Notes: generated by a model from the letters alone, not told the origin. Numbered from the stretch's first letter, positions 1 to 9,209 are shown. The stretch is DNA of 64,000 nt from Pedobacter punctiformis (GCF_027213715.1 NZ_JAPWGM010000007.1:1-64000); one strand, 5' to 3'. A program made the numbers and translations.

Positions 1-1363
1 TGTTGGTAACCCGGCAAGCGTTAAACCAAATGATGTACTGACTTACAATATTAAAATCAGCAACAGCTTTGGAACAGCAAAAACAGGGGTAACGGCAAGT
101 GATGCGATTCCTGCAACACTGACTAACGTTACTGCCATCAGCAACGGTGGTACTTTAACAGGCAACACGATCAACTGGTCAGCCTTAACAATCCCGGCAA
201 ATGGCAGCTTAACTTTAAGCTTTCAGGCAACGGTAGCCTCAACACTTCCAACCGGCACAACAACGATTAAAAACGTTGCAGCAGTAGTGGATCCTATTGA
301 TCCGAATAACCCTGAAAAACCTGAAGTTGAGGTGCCAATAGATGGTGAACTTACAACCAGAAAAGCAATTGTAGGTAACCCGGTAAGTGTTAAAGCAAAT
401 GATGTTTTAACTTATAACATTATTTTAAGAAATAAATTTAACAGAATCAAATCGGGTATAATGGTGACCGATGATATTCCGGCTACTTTAACCAATATTA
501 CAGACATCAGTAATAATGGTAAATTAACAGGTAACACCATCAAGTGGTCAGATTTAACAGTAGCTGCAAAAGATAGTTTAATCTTAAGTTTCAAAGCCAG
601 AGTTGTATCCTCACTTCCGGTAGGTACAACAAACATTAAGAATATTGCGCTTGTTGTAGATCCATCGTACCCTGATAACCCGCAAAAACCATCAGTAGAA
701 GTGGCTACAGAAGGTAAAGTTACTTCAACCAAAACTATTGCAGGAAACCCTGCAAGTGTTAAATCGGGCGATGTAATTACCTATAATATCACAATTACAA
801 ATAGTTATGGCACAGTAAAAACAGGGGTAAATGTAAGTGATGCCATTCCGGTTCAACTGTATAATATTACCAATATTAATAACGGAGGTGCATTAACCGG
901 TAATGTAATTAACTGGAATAACTTAACGATACCAGCAAATGGAACCTTAGTATTAAGCTTTAATGCAACGGTAAAAGCCAACTTGCCTGTAAGTACAACC
1001 AATATCAGAAATACGGCTATCGTAACAGATCCTCTGGATCCGAACAACCCGGATAAACCTTTCGTAGAGGTTCCGACTACAATTACCGATTTCTTTATTC
1101 CTAACCTGTATACCCCTAATGGTGATGGTACCAATGATACTTTCGTCATCAGAGGACTGGAAATGTTTGCTGAAAATGATTTGATTATCGTAAACCGTTG
1201 GGGTGGGGAGGTTTATAAACAAACCAACTATCAAAATAACTGGACGGGTGAAGGATTGAATGAAGGCACTTATTTCTATGTACTGAGGGTAAAAGAAACC
1301 ACCGGATCAGAGTGGAAAGTTTACAAAGGTTACATCACTTTAATCAGGGCATTTAATAAATAA
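1..1363 (+). CDS. DUF11-repeat surface protein with T9SS type B sorting domain (5' truncated)
   Basis: The reading frame is open from base 2, so the gene starts upstream of the window. The visible part holds three tandem units of about 123 residues, each beginning near GNPxSVKxxDVLTYNI and ending in DPxxPxKPxVEV. They resemble DUF11/Ig-like stalk repeats. The last ~90 residues (from [13 protein letters not shown] through NRWGGEVY to GYITLIRA) match the gliding-motility-associated, CHU_C-type C-terminal domain that directs export by the type IX secretion system and anchoring at the surface. The product is likely a large cell-surface adhesin. A PorP/SprF gene follows 59 bp downstream, the usual partner for type B substrates. 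The partner role is inferred from context. A hairpin lies between the two genes. Confidence 0.88.
   Translation, partial: VGNPASVKPNDVLTYNIKISNSFGTAKTGVTASDAIPATLTNVTAISNGGTLTGNTINWSALTIPANGSLTLSFQATVASTLPTGTTTIKNVAAVVDPIDPNNPEKPEVEVPIDGELTTRKAIVGNPVSVKANDVLTYNIILRNKFNRIKSGIMVTDDIPATLTNITDISNNGKLTGNTIKWSDLTVAAKDSLILSFKARVVSSLPVGTTNIKNIALVVDPSYPDNPQKPSVEVATEGKVTSTKTIAGNPASVKSGDVITYNITITNSYGTVKTGVNVSDAIPVQLYNITNINNGGALTGNVINWNNLTIPANGTLVLSFNATVKANLPVSTTNIRNTAIVTDPLDPNNPDKPFVEVPTTITDFFIPNLYTPNGDGTNDTFVIRGLEMFAENDLIIVNRWGGEVYKQTNYQNNWTGEGLNEGTYFYVLRVKETTGSEWKVYKGYITLIRAFNK
5..1075 (+). repeat. Three tandem 369-bp coding repeats (DUF11 units)
   Basis: Repeat starts at about 5, 374 and 743 are exactly 369 bp apart (123 codons). 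They are clearly related in protein sequence and partly in DNA, but have diverged at many third positions. More copies probably lie upstream of the window. Confidence 0.85.
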
Positions 1364-1375
1364 AAGCGTAAAGAT

Positions 1376-1408
1376 TAACCGGAGGACTGTTAGCAGTTCC
1401 TCCGGTTA
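1376..1408. terminator. Hairpin after the DUF11 adhesin gene
   Basis: Arms 1376-1386 and 1398-1408 are perfect 11-bp complements (taaccggagga / tcctccggtta), extendable with one bulge. No long T-run follows, so it may be a weak terminator or an mRNA 3' stabiliser between the adhesin and porP. Confidence 0.55.
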
Positions 1409-1422
1409 TAAATCATTCATAT

Positions 1423-2391
1423 ATGAAAAAACTATTAATATTATTCGCGATACTTCAGCTTACCGCTAAGCTGGTTCATGGTCAGCAGGATGCGCAGTTT
1501 AGTCAGTACATGTTCAATGGGATTTATATCAATCCAGCTTATGCAGGTTACCGGGAACAACTAAATATTCAGGGTTTCTACCGCAATCAATGGACAGGTA
1601 TTACCGGATCACCAAAAACAATGTCATTAGCGGTTGATGCCATCGCCAACAATGGAAATGTGGGGCTGGCCTTACAAATATCAAGCGATAAACTCGGTGC
1701 TCAGAGTAATCTGGCCGCTTATGCAAATTATGCCTACCGCATTAAAATGAATGCAGATGGAACTTCCCGTTTAGCTTTTGGTATTGGTGCAGGGATGGTT
1801 CAACTGGGTATAGATGGGTCTATGCTGAACCCGAACGATCCTGAGCGTGATCAGCCAGCAGGTATGCAAAGCAGTATTGTACCGGATGCAAGAGCAGGTG
1901 TATTCTTTTCAAACAGCCGCTTCTATGCAGGTTTTAGTGCAGATAATCTGGTATCGCAATACATAAAATTAGATAAATATGCTTTTATACCTCAACCAAA
2001 GCCCCACTATTATCTAACCGCCGGAATGCTGCTTCCACTAAATGAATCGATTCAGTTAAAACCTTCATTTTTGTTAAAAGACGACCGTGGTGGTCCAACC
2101 AGTTTAGATTTAAGTGCCTTCGTTATCATGGCAGATAAAGTTTGGTTTGGCGGTTCTTACAGAACAGGGATAAAGCTATATGATAAAAGCTATCTTCAAA
2201 AAGATTTAACACCTTTAAACTCTGCAGTGGCTACAATACAAGTATTTCCAAACAGCAATTTTCGTATTGGTTATGCCTACGATTTTTCTATCGGTGCTTT
2301 GCAAGGTTATAGCGGAGGAACGCATGAAGTTTCTATTGGTTATTTCTTTAAAAACAAGAATACAAGAATGTTAACCCCACGATATTTTTAA
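1423..2391 (+). CDS. PorP/SprF family type IX secretion membrane protein
   Basis: Residues 1-20 form a signal peptide ending in VHGQ. The mature N-terminus QDAQFSQYMFNGIYINPAYA and the following YRNQWTG are the hallmark of the PorP/SprF family. These are outer-membrane beta-barrels that associate with T9SS machinery and are needed for export or anchoring of particular type B adhesins. Its 322 residues are normal for the family. The stop overlaps an ATG of the next frame (TAATG), so it is probably co-transcribed with the OmpA protein downstream and perhaps with the adhesin upstream. Family assignment is firm; the pairing with the upstream adhesin is inferred. Confidence 0.92.
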   Translation: MKKLLILFAILQLTAKLVHGQQDAQFSQYMFNGIYINPAYAGYREQLNIQGFYRNQWTGITGSPKTMSLAVDAIANNGNVGLALQISSDKLGAQSNLAAYANYAYRIKMNADGTSRLAFGIGAGMVQLGIDGSMLNPNDPERDQPAGMQSSIVPDARAGVFFSNSRFYAGFSADNLVSQYIKLDKYAFIPQPKPHYYLTAGMLLPLNESIQLKPSFLLKDDRGGPTSLDLSAFVIMADKVWFGGSYRTGIKLYDKSYLQKDLTPLNSAVATIQVFPNSNFRIGYAYDFSIGALQGYSGGTHEVSIGYFFKNKNTRMLTPRYF

Positions 2392-2411
2392 TGGTGATTA
2401 AACAGATTCAA

Positions 2412-4400
2412 ATGAAAAAAATATATACAATAATATTAAACAAGACCGGCCTGTTTCTTTTAACCCTGTTATTGGCTTCAACAATAGCGGTAAAAGCCCA
2501 ATATGTAATTAAAGAAGCCGATATACAATACGAATTGTTTAACTATGTTAAGGCAATTGATTTATATGAACAAGCCTGGGCAAAAAAAGAAAGCCTGCAT
2601 ACGGCCGAGCGTTTGGCTTCATCATATCAGTTAACTCAAAATTATAAAGAAGCAGAAAGCTGGTATGCAATAGCTTCAAAAATGCCGGGTAGCTCAGCAG
2701 AAAATACACTGAATTATGCAAAGGCTCTACAAAATAATGGTAAATACAGTGAAGCAAAAACGCAATATCAGAATTATGTAGCACTGAATAATGCTGTAAG
2801 TTTGGAACAGCAAAATGTATGGTACCTTTCCTGCGATTCAGCTATAAAATGGATGCGTAATCCAAAGAAATACACTATCCAAAATGAAAAAGGATTAAAC
2901 AGCAGCCAGTCAGACTGGGCAGCAGTAAACTATCAGGGTGGCGTGGTTTTTACTTCAGACCGTGCACATCAAAGCGATGCAGGCAACGCAAATGGCAGCC
3001 GTCCGTTTTTAAAATTTGATGGCTCTAAAGTTCCTGATCCTAAGATTTACGGCTGGACAGGTAATGGTTATCTGCGTCTTTATTTCAAGGGCAAAGATCA
3101 GGATAGCATCAGCCTTTTCCCAATTAATGCGGATACCCGTTACCACATCGGTTCGGCAAGTTTTAGCCAGGATGGTAAAGAAGTGTATTTTACATTGACA
3201 CGCATTCCTGAAAAATCTGAACTGACAAACGGCAAACTGCGCACCATTAACGTAGAACTTTACAGTAGCAAACAAGATGCAGCAGGCAAGTGGTCTGATC
3301 CGGTAGCTTTTGCTTACAATAACGTAAAAGAATATTCAGTAGGTGATCCTTTTTTATCGCCTAAAGGTGATGCACTTTATTTCTCATCCAATATGGCCGG
3401 TGGTTTAGGAGGGACAGATCTTTATGTATGTTTCCGTAAAGATGGAGGAGATTGGGATAAACCCGTTAATCTAAAAGACGTAAACACTCCAGGTAATGAA
3501 CGCAGCCCGGCTTTTGATCAGGATAATAATATGTATTTCAGCAGCGATGGCAGAATTGGTATGGGCGGGCTGGATATTTATAAAGCCAAACTTAGCGGCA
3601 GTACCATTGGAGCGATAGAAAATTTAGGTTACCCTGCCAATTCTGCTCAGGATGACTTTGCTTTTAATATGAATAATGCCGTTGAAAGTGGAAAAGCTTA
3701 CCTTTCATCTAACCGTACAGGAGGATCAGGCAGTGATGATATTTATAGCTTTATACAACAAAAAATAATGGCTTTACGGCTTGAAGGGGTCGTTTATAAC
3801 AAAAAAACTAACGAACCTATTGCTAATGCACAAGTTACTTTAAATAAAATTGACGGAAGCACTTTAAAAGTAGAGACAGACAATGATGGAAAGTTTAAAT
3901 TTAATTTAGAAGAAAATTCGGATTATGATTTAAGAGGTGATAAAACCGCTTATTTAAGTGATAAAACCAATTTAACCACCAGGAACTTAAATACCTCTAC
4001 AGTAATTAAAAAGGATTTGTTTCTGGATCCTATAGTTCCAAATCAGGCCATCAGACTGGAAAACATCTATTACGATTTTGATAAATCGAACATCAGACCA
4101 GATGCTGCAATTGAACTTGATAAGTTGGTTAAGATACTTCAGGACAACCCAACCATATGGATTGAACTGGGATCGCATACCGATAGCAGGGGTAATGATC
4201 AATATAACCAATGGTTATCACAAAGCAGGGCAAATTCTGCTGTACAATACATCATTGATCATGGAATCAGTAAAAACAGGATTACAGCTAAAGGTTACGG
4301 AGAAAGCCAGTTGTTAAACCGTTGCGCAAATGGGGTAAAATGTACAGAAGCTGAACATCAGTTAAACAGAAGAACTGAATTTAAGATTGTAAAACAATAG
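2412..4400 (+). CDS. OmpA-family protein with TPR, PD40 and carboxypeptidase-regulatory-like domains
   Basis: I chose the ATG at 2412 because it directly opens a signal peptide (MKKIYTIILNKTG...AVKAQ). The in-frame ATG at 2391 overlaps the previous stop and would add seven residues. Domain order in the 662-residue product: TPR-like repeats (about 20-130), beta-propeller PD40/WD40-like repeats (about 165-450, e.g. GDPFLSPKGDALYFSSN), a carboxypeptidase-regulatory-like beta sandwich (about 460-540), and a C-terminal OmpA peptidoglycan-binding domain (NIYYDFDKSNIRPDA ... GSHTDSRG ... SRANS ... NRRTEF). This architecture is common in Bacteroidota beside porP/sprF, where the protein may tie the secretion complex to peptidoglycan. 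That role is inferred. Confidence 0.9.
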   Translation: MKKIYTIILNKTGLFLLTLLLASTIAVKAQYVIKEADIQYELFNYVKAIDLYEQAWAKKESLHTAERLASSYQLTQNYKEAESWYAIASKMPGSSAENTLNYAKALQNNGKYSEAKTQYQNYVALNNAVSLEQQNVWYLSCDSAIKWMRNPKKYTIQNEKGLNSSQSDWAAVNYQGGVVFTSDRAHQSDAGNANGSRPFLKFDGSKVPDPKIYGWTGNGYLRLYFKGKDQDSISLFPINADTRYHIGSASFSQDGKEVYFTLTRIPEKSELTNGKLRTINVELYSSKQDAAGKWSDPVAFAYNNVKEYSVGDPFLSPKGDALYFSSNMAGGLGGTDLYVCFRKDGGDWDKPVNLKDVNTPGNERSPAFDQDNNMYFSSDGRIGMGGLDIYKAKLSGSTIGAIENLGYPANSAQDDFAFNMNNAVESGKAYLSSNRTGGSGSDDIYSFIQQKIMALRLEGVVYNKKTNEPIANAQVTLNKIDGSTLKVETDNDGKFKFNLEENSDYDLRGDKTAYLSDKTNLTTRNLNTSTVIKKDLFLDPIVPNQAIRLENIYYDFDKSNIRPDAAIELDKLVKILQDNPTIWIELGSHTDSRGNDQYNQWLSQSRANSAVQYIIDHGISKNRITAKGYGESQLLNRCANGVKCTEAEHQLNRRTEFKIVKQ

Positions 4401-4430
4401 TCTAAACAATATAATCTTCTTAGTACTTTA

Positions 4431-4478
4431 AAAAAGCATCAGGCAGAATTTCTTCAGAAATTCTGCCTGATGCTTTTT
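4431..4478. terminator. Strong hairpin terminator between convergent genes
   Basis: Arms 4431-4452 and 4457-4478 form a perfect 22-bp stem around a 4-nt loop (ttca), flanked by A-run and T-run. It can stop transcription from both the ompA gene and the antiporter gene. Confidence 0.9.
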
Positions 4479-4604
4479 AGATTATTTTTATCTGGCAAAT
4501 AAAAACATAGGAATACGAATTTAATGATAGAAAGGTTAAAATAGGATTGTACTGATTAATAGATCGGGTAAGGAGGTAAATTCTTCTATTTAATGAGGTA
4601 CTTA

Positions 4605-6185
4605 CTAAATTATTTTTAATCGTTCCTCTTCCAAATCAATCTGGTACAATTGCGTGCGGATTATTTCCTCATTAATTGACGGATCTTTATTAAGCTCAGC
4701 CAAAAATTGGCGCTGGCTTTCAAGCATCTCGATAAATATAGCTTTGGTTTTTTCACTCATCCAGTCATCATCGGCTGCTTTAGTCTTTTCTTCCCAATGT
4801 TGTAATATTTTCTCTATGATCTTATGATCGGACGACTCGTTTTCATGTTTATTTTTAAGAAACTGATAAATGTGCGCCCTTAGTTTTTGCTTTACTCTAT
4901 GACTGGTTTCCTCTTCAGGTTCCTCGTTAAGCCCTGTAAATAATTGTGTTCGTTTAATTAAATAAGGCAACGTAAGCCCTTGCAGCAATAAGGTAAGCAG
5001 TATCACTACAAAAGTGATAAACAGGATAAGGTTGCGGTGCGGAAAGGCAATACCATGATCAAGCGTTACCGGAATAGCCAGGGCAGCGGCCAGCGATACC
5101 ACTCCACGCATGCCCGTCCAGCCTAGTAAAATCGGCAACAATAGCCTTCTTTTAATAGATGTGACGCGGGGCGCAACGCCGGGTCGAAATATAAGTGTGG
5201 TAATCAATGCCGCATAAGAGCTGATTATTCGTGCCAAAATCAAAACCCCGGTAACCATAACCCCATAGCCTATAGCAGTGCCCAGCGGGATGCCTTTACT
5301 TCTCAAACCCTCGGTAATTTCGGGTAACTCAAGTCCTATAATTAAAAAAACAATTCCGTTCAGTATAAACACGAAACTTTCCCATACACTATAACCTTTA
5401 ATACGGCTGCTGCTGTTTAAAAAGATCAATCGCCTGGATGACATAAATAATCCACCCGCTACAACTGCCAGCACACCCGAACTATGTAATTGCTCCGCAA
5501 TCCAATACATAAAATAAGGTTCAATAAGGGTAAGTGCAATATCCGAAGGCGCATCAGTAGGCAACCGTTTGTGTGCCTGCACAAATATCCAACCCAATAA
5601 TAAGCCCAGTCCAATGCCACCAATAATCATCCACCCAAAAGTTAGTGTTGCTTCCTGCCAAATAAACTGACCAGAGCCTACTGCTACCAGTGCAAACCGG
5701 AAGATAATGAGAGAAGAGGCATCATTTAATAAACTTTCTCCCTCTAAAACGGCTGATGTAGATTTAGGGATTTTTACAAACTTTGTAATGGCCCCGGTAC
5801 TCACCGCATCGGGCGGCGATACAATGCCTCCAAGCAAAAAGCCTAATGCAAGCGAAAACCCCGGAATGAAATAATTGGTAAACAGTGCAACCGATAATGC
5901 AGAAAAAAATACCACCAGGAAAGCAAAGCTGCTGATAATGCGCCACCATTTCCTCATTTCCTTAAATGAAATAGACCATGCAGCTTCAAATAGAAGAGGC
6001 GGCAGGAAAATAAAGAAAATAAGATCCGGGTTAATTCTTACAACCGGTAATCCAGGAATAAAACTTACAAGCAACCCGGCAACAACCAATAATATGGGGT
6101 AGGCAATTTTAAGTTTGGTGGCCAACATTTGCAAAAGCACAATGGCCGCAATCATGGCCAGTAAAAAAGGTAAAATACTATGCAT
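4605..6185 (-). CDS. Na+/H+ antiporter, CPA1 family
   Basis: Cation:proton antiporter of the CPA1/NhaP type, which exchanges Na+ (or K+) for H+ across the inner membrane. The start is the ATG at 6185 (MHSILPFLLAMIAAIV); it opens the first membrane helix. An upstream in-frame start at 6284 would add an unlikely 33-residue lead. About 12 hydrophobic helices run to about residue 410, with the family signature around GESLLNDASSLIIFRFA (the ND pair is ion-binding). A charged cytoplasmic tail of about 100 residues follows, as in many CPA1 proteins. Ion preference cannot be read from sequence. Confidence 0.88.
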   Translation of the reverse strand: MHSILPFLLAMIAAIVLLQMLATKLKIAYPILLVVAGLLVSFIPGLPVVRINPDLIFFIFLPPLLFEAAWSISFKEMRKWWRIISSFAFLVVFFSALSVALFTNYFIPGFSLALGFLLGGIVSPPDAVSTGAITKFVKIPKSTSAVLEGESLLNDASSLIIFRFALVAVGSGQFIWQEATLTFGWMIIGGIGLGLLLGWIFVQAHKRLPTDAPSDIALTLIEPYFMYWIAEQLHSSGVLAVVAGGLFMSSRRLIFLNSSSRIKGYSVWESFVFILNGIVFLIIGLELPEITEGLRSKGIPLGTAIGYGVMVTGVLILARIISSYAALITTLIFRPGVAPRVTSIKRRLLLPILLGWTGMRGVVSLAAALAIPVTLDHGIAFPHRNLILFITFVVILLTLLLQGLTLPYLIKRTQLFTGLNEEPEEETSHRVKQKLRAHIYQFLKNKHENESSDHKIIEKILQHWEEKTKAADDDWMSEKTKAIFIEMLESQRQFLAELNKDPSINEEIIRTQLYQIDLEEERLKII

Positions 6186-6389
6186 TAAGGTAGAAGTGTT
6201 TAGTAATTCGTTTATTTTTTTGAATTCAAATTGTATTTTGAATATTGCTATTGCCGGGGATGATGGCAGCAACGTGTAATTCAAAATCTAAAATATAAAT
6301 TTCAAATTAATTTCGTTAGGTATTCTTAATTTATAAATTCCCTTCTTAAATCAATGTATTTTTTATTATTTACTTAATGTAGTATTAAT

Positions 6390-6420
6390 TTTGTTTTATC
6401 AATTTATGGAATTACATTCG
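6390..6420 (+). promoter_or_regulatory. Bacteroidota-type promoter for the JAMM-like lipoprotein gene
   Basis: TTTG at 6390-6393 and TACATTCG at 6413-6420 are 19 nt apart, close to the TTTG/TAnnTTTG consensus with one mismatch in the -7 box. The ATG lies about 55 nt downstream. Confidence 0.5.
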
Positions 6421-6474
6421 TATAATCATCATCCCTAAAAATAGATAACCAATTATTTAACCATTTTTAAACTG

Positions 6475-7992
6475 ATGAGAAAAATTAACGCTTCGTTAAA
6501 ACGACATTGGATTGTTTTAGCATTATTGTTCTCCGCCTGTGTATTTGTCTATTCCTGTAAAAAAGACGAAAAAACAGAAATTAAAGGATTGAGCATATTA
6601 GAACTCAAAAGCTGGTATCAACAGCAAATCAAAACGCGGAATGTAAGCACTAATATGTTTGCGAATTATGTACCAAACTGGGAAACCAGCCAAACCAGTT
6701 CAGTAGATGGATATAATGTTACCGAAGTTAATTTTATAAACCCAAACAAGGTTGTAATGCTACACGGCGAAAAGACAGATGCCGACCGTGACAAAGTTTT
6801 AGACCGGACTCATGTAAAATTATTGCTTTTTAATATGCCTGGGAGTAACACCGTGGAAGCAGCTTTTATGATGTTACAAGAAAACACACAACAAAATGTT
6901 AATAATGTAAACTATAAGAATTTTGGATCGTTTAGCGGAATGCTTTCCTATTATAATTTCGCCGGTAAATTTGAAAATGGCTATGAGTTAAATTCGGGCA
7001 AAATTACCAAGAGCCTTACAAAATCTGTACTTAAGCCTGAGCAAATGTTAGCGTTAAAAGAGAAACAAAACAATATTGGCGCAAAACCAGGTGATAAATT
7101 GGCACTTTACAATATTAATGATGACTGTACAGCAGAAACATATGATTTTTATTATGAAAGTTGTACGTACATTGTTGGAATGCCAGAATTAGGTACTAAT
7201 TGTAGCTGGATATATTCTTATTCGTTAACTGTTGTTAATTGTGTGCCAGGCAGTGAGGGCCCAGGTGGTGGCCCGCCTGATGGGGGTTATGTTGGAATAG
7301 GTGGAGGGGGAAGTTCAACACCTACCAGCGATCCATATAACATTTGCGATAGAAAGGTAAAGGTAAATACAATTGCATCTACACAGCAATTAGCAGATAA
7401 AAATAATTATGCCAAAACAGCGACAAGTGCAACCGGAAATGAATACGGATATGAACAAAAGGTAACAGCGGTAAACGGAACAACATATATGGATATAGCT
7501 GTAAGATCAGATAACAGTACAAACACTTTCAATATGTACTTTACCTGGAATGCAACGCAAGGGTTTACCATTGGCGATGTACACAGTCATCCACTCGGAA
7601 CTCCTCCCTCACCGCAAGATGTTTTCGGGATGGTGGAAAATTTCAATAAGGCAGAATTACAAAATGCTGGTGCAGCAGATATAACTTTTTATAAAACTAA
7701 CGTTTCTATTACGGTAGTCACTTCAAACGGAAACTATGTGGCTACAGTAAAAGATTGGGGTGCATTACAAAGCGCATATAATACCTATTTAAGTGATAAA
7801 GCAGCTTATATTAGCAGATATCAAGATTTTGCCTCTAAATCTGGGGGGCCAACACAGGCTCTTTTAAGTTTACTCGGTAATGCGATTAACCTTTATAAAT
7901 CAAATAATGGCAGTAATAATATGAAACCGTTAACAGTAGGTTCAGATGGTACAGTTTTAATAGTGCCTTGTCCTGGAGAAGTAGTAGAATAA
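6475..7992 (+). CDS. Lipoprotein with a JAMM/JAB-like metallopeptidase motif
   Basis: The N-terminus has basic residues, a hydrophobic stretch and a lipobox-like VYSC with Cys28, so this is probably a lipoprotein. Residues 30-250 match nothing I recognise. A glycine/proline-rich linker lies at about 255-285. The C-terminal part carries H370-S-H372-P...S379-P-Q-D382. This resembles the HxH...SxxD zinc site of JAMM/JAB peptidases (RadC and Rpn11 relatives), but the spacer between the second His and Ser is six residues instead of the usual seven. E323 or E327 could supply the catalytic Glu. Six or more cysteines in the middle suggest disulfides. A DUF4329-like or toxin-associated JAB domain is an alternative. 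Function is unknown. It is probably co-transcribed with the next gene, 24 bp away. Confidence 0.6.
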   Translation: MRKINASLKRHWIVLALLFSACVFVYSCKKDEKTEIKGLSILELKSWYQQQIKTRNVSTNMFANYVPNWETSQTSSVDGYNVTEVNFINPNKVVMLHGEKTDADRDKVLDRTHVKLLLFNMPGSNTVEAAFMMLQENTQQNVNNVNYKNFGSFSGMLSYYNFAGKFENGYELNSGKITKSLTKSVLKPEQMLALKEKQNNIGAKPGDKLALYNINDDCTAETYDFYYESCTYIVGMPELGTNCSWIYSYSLTVVNCVPGSEGPGGGPPDGGYVGIGGGGSSTPTSDPYNICDRKVKVNTIASTQQLADKNNYAKTATSATGNEYGYEQKVTAVNGTTYMDIAVRSDNSTNTFNMYFTWNATQGFTIGDVHSHPLGTPPSPQDVFGMVENFNKAELQNAGAADITFYKTNVSITVVTSNGNYVATVKDWGALQSAYNTYLSDKAAYISRYQDFASKSGGPTQALLSLLGNAINLYKSNNGSNNMKPLTVGSDGTVLIVPCPGEVVE

Positions 7993-8016
7993 TTATTAAT
8001 TTTAAGAATCAACAGC

Positions 8017-8562
8017 ATGAAAATAACATTATTAGCAGGCATGATCTATTGCCTTGGCTTTTTTCAACAAGATGAACCACTAAGTAAAGTGGCTAATATA
8101 GAACTTCCGCAAAGGGCAGAACGAATCAACAAAAACGAGATAAATAATAATACAAAAAGAAAATTTAAATCCACTTATGTCATATCACAATTCGATCAAC
8201 TTTATAAAGTTGATGAGGTTTTATTTGGATTTGAGGATTATAAGGTTCAAAAAGATGATTTTAGGACCCTGGAGGATAGAAAGAACGAATGGCTGGGCGC
8301 TATGTATGAAAATAACTCAAACCCTAATAAGAATGTTGAGCGAGCAGAAATTATTAAAGTAAACAACACAAAATTCCTTATAATGACCGCCTTGCGTAAT
8401 GACGAATATTTTTGTTCGTTCATTTCAGATAAAAAAGGAAGCAGAGGTATTTCGGGTAGCTTGCAATATAAAGCGGTGGATAAAGGTAATGCAGAAAAAC
8501 TGTTAAATACCATTTTAAACCGCCTTATCTTTAAAGCCCCTTCACTTTCTAATGATAATTAA
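8017..8562 (+). CDS. Small probably exported protein of unknown function
   Basis: The 181-residue product begins with a short hydrophobic stretch (MKITLLAGMIYCLGFFQQ) that could be a weak signal peptide or lipoprotein signal (Cys12). The rest is hydrophilic and rich in Lys/Asn, with a likely alpha/beta fold (e.g. YKVDEVLFGFEDYKV). I recognise no family. It follows the JAMM-like lipoprotein gene by 24 bp on the same strand and precedes a strong terminator, so the two form a likely operon and perhaps work together. A secreted partner or immunity-like role is possible but unsupported. Confidence 0.6.
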   Translation: MKITLLAGMIYCLGFFQQDEPLSKVANIELPQRAERINKNEINNNTKRKFKSTYVISQFDQLYKVDEVLFGFEDYKVQKDDFRTLEDRKNEWLGAMYENNSNPNKNVERAEIIKVNNTKFLIMTALRNDEYFCSFISDKKGSRGISGSLQYKAVDKGNAEKLLNTILNRLIFKAPSLSNDN

Positions 8563-8580
8563 GTAAAGATTTACAACAAA

Positions 8581-8613
8581 TAAAGCCACATGAAATATTT
8601 TCATGTGGCTTTA
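8581..8613 (+). terminator. Hairpin terminator after the 8017 gene
   Basis: Arms 8581-8595 and 8599-8613 make a perfect 15-bp stem with a 3-nt loop. It ends the lipoprotein operon. Confidence 0.85.
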
Positions 8614-8621
8614 AAATATAA

Positions 8622-8653
8622 AAACCCCTTTAAGTATTAACTCAAAGGGGTTT
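8622..8653 (-). terminator. Hairpin terminator downstream of the tRNA gene
   Basis: 8622-8631 and 8644-8653 are perfect 10-bp complements (aaacccctttt-type arms), with a T-rich tract following on the minus strand. It lies just past the tRNA 3' end at 8661. Confidence 0.7.
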
Positions 8654-8660
8654 AATAAAG

Positions 8661-8734
8661 TGGGCCCAGCTGGGCTCGAACCAGCGACCAAAAGATTATG
8701 AGTCTTCTACTCTAACCAACTGAGCTATAGGCCC
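8661..8734 (-). tRNA. tRNA with CAT anticodon (tRNA-Ile2 more likely than elongator tRNA-Met)
   Basis: The 74-nt cloverleaf folds fully: acceptor GGGCCTA/TGGGCCC with discriminator A, D arm, anticodon stem GAAGA/TCTTT with loop CTCATAA (anticodon CAT), and T arm CTGG-TTCGAGC-CCAG. CCA is not encoded. A CAT anticodon means initiator, elongator Met, or Ile2 (C34 converted to lysidine by TilS). Acceptor pairs C4-G69 and C5-G68 are present; in E. coli these are reported positive determinants for TilS and are absent from tRNA-Met. The part around TTGGTCGCTGGTTC also resembles E. coli tRNA-Ile2. Identity as Ile2 is an inference; the gene itself is certain. Confidence 0.93.
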
Positions 8735-8761
8735 CGAAAAAACATTTGTTTTTTGCGAGTG

Positions 8762-8769
8762 CAATGTTA
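8762..8769 (-). promoter_or_regulatory. Possible -7 box for the tRNA gene
   Basis: On the minus strand TAACATTG (one mismatch to TAnnTTTG) lies 27 nt before the tRNA 5' end. No matching TTTG box is seen at the right distance, so support is weak. Confidence 0.25.
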
Positions 8770-9209
8770 CTAATTTGCATTCAATTTAAGAAAAAGTTTT
8801 GCCTTAAAATTTTAAAAAAAATTAGATTCACTCATTTTCAATCAAATAATTTCAATAAATGTTTTCAAATGTCCTGTTTCTAATAGCTTTTTAATTATAC
8901 AATTTAAAATACATCCATTAATTTCTTATCAAAGATCAATAGCATCTTTTGTCTTACACATTAAGTTTGTACCATATTTTAGTGCAATTGCCGGAGTGAT
9001 ATACAGTAAAACTATTTTACTGACTAAAGTTGTAGCTTAAAATTTTATTTCAGTTTTAACAGGCATTATTATTGTTTATGGAGCAAGTGCAAAAATCTGA
9101 AATTTAACTTATTTTTATACTTATTATTGGTCTATTATTAGAATTACGACCTTACAAGGGTTTTGATACAACTCTTTAAAAAACCTTGAACCATTTTATC
9201 AGACAAAAA
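8770..9209. other. AT-rich intergenic region with no recognised gene
   Basis: About 440 bp between the tRNA gene and the HD-domain gene. It is very AT-rich, with no ORF of useful length, no clear RNA fold and no repeat. It probably contains the promoter of the downstream operon, but I could not find a convincing pair of boxes. Confidence 0.5.

Noticed and set aside
412-732. Minus-strand ORF inside the DUF11 gene
   Set aside because: Antisense shadow of a repeat-rich coding region; no independent signals.
2391-2411. Upstream ATG for the OmpA-domain protein
   Set aside because: It would place polar residues before the signal peptide; the ATG at 2412 opens the signal directly.
3016-3198. 60-codon plus-strand ORF inside the OmpA-domain gene
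   Set aside because: Shadow frame with atypical composition.
4078-4317. Plus-strand ORF inside the OmpA-domain gene
   Set aside because: Out-of-frame shadow of the conserved OmpA coding region.
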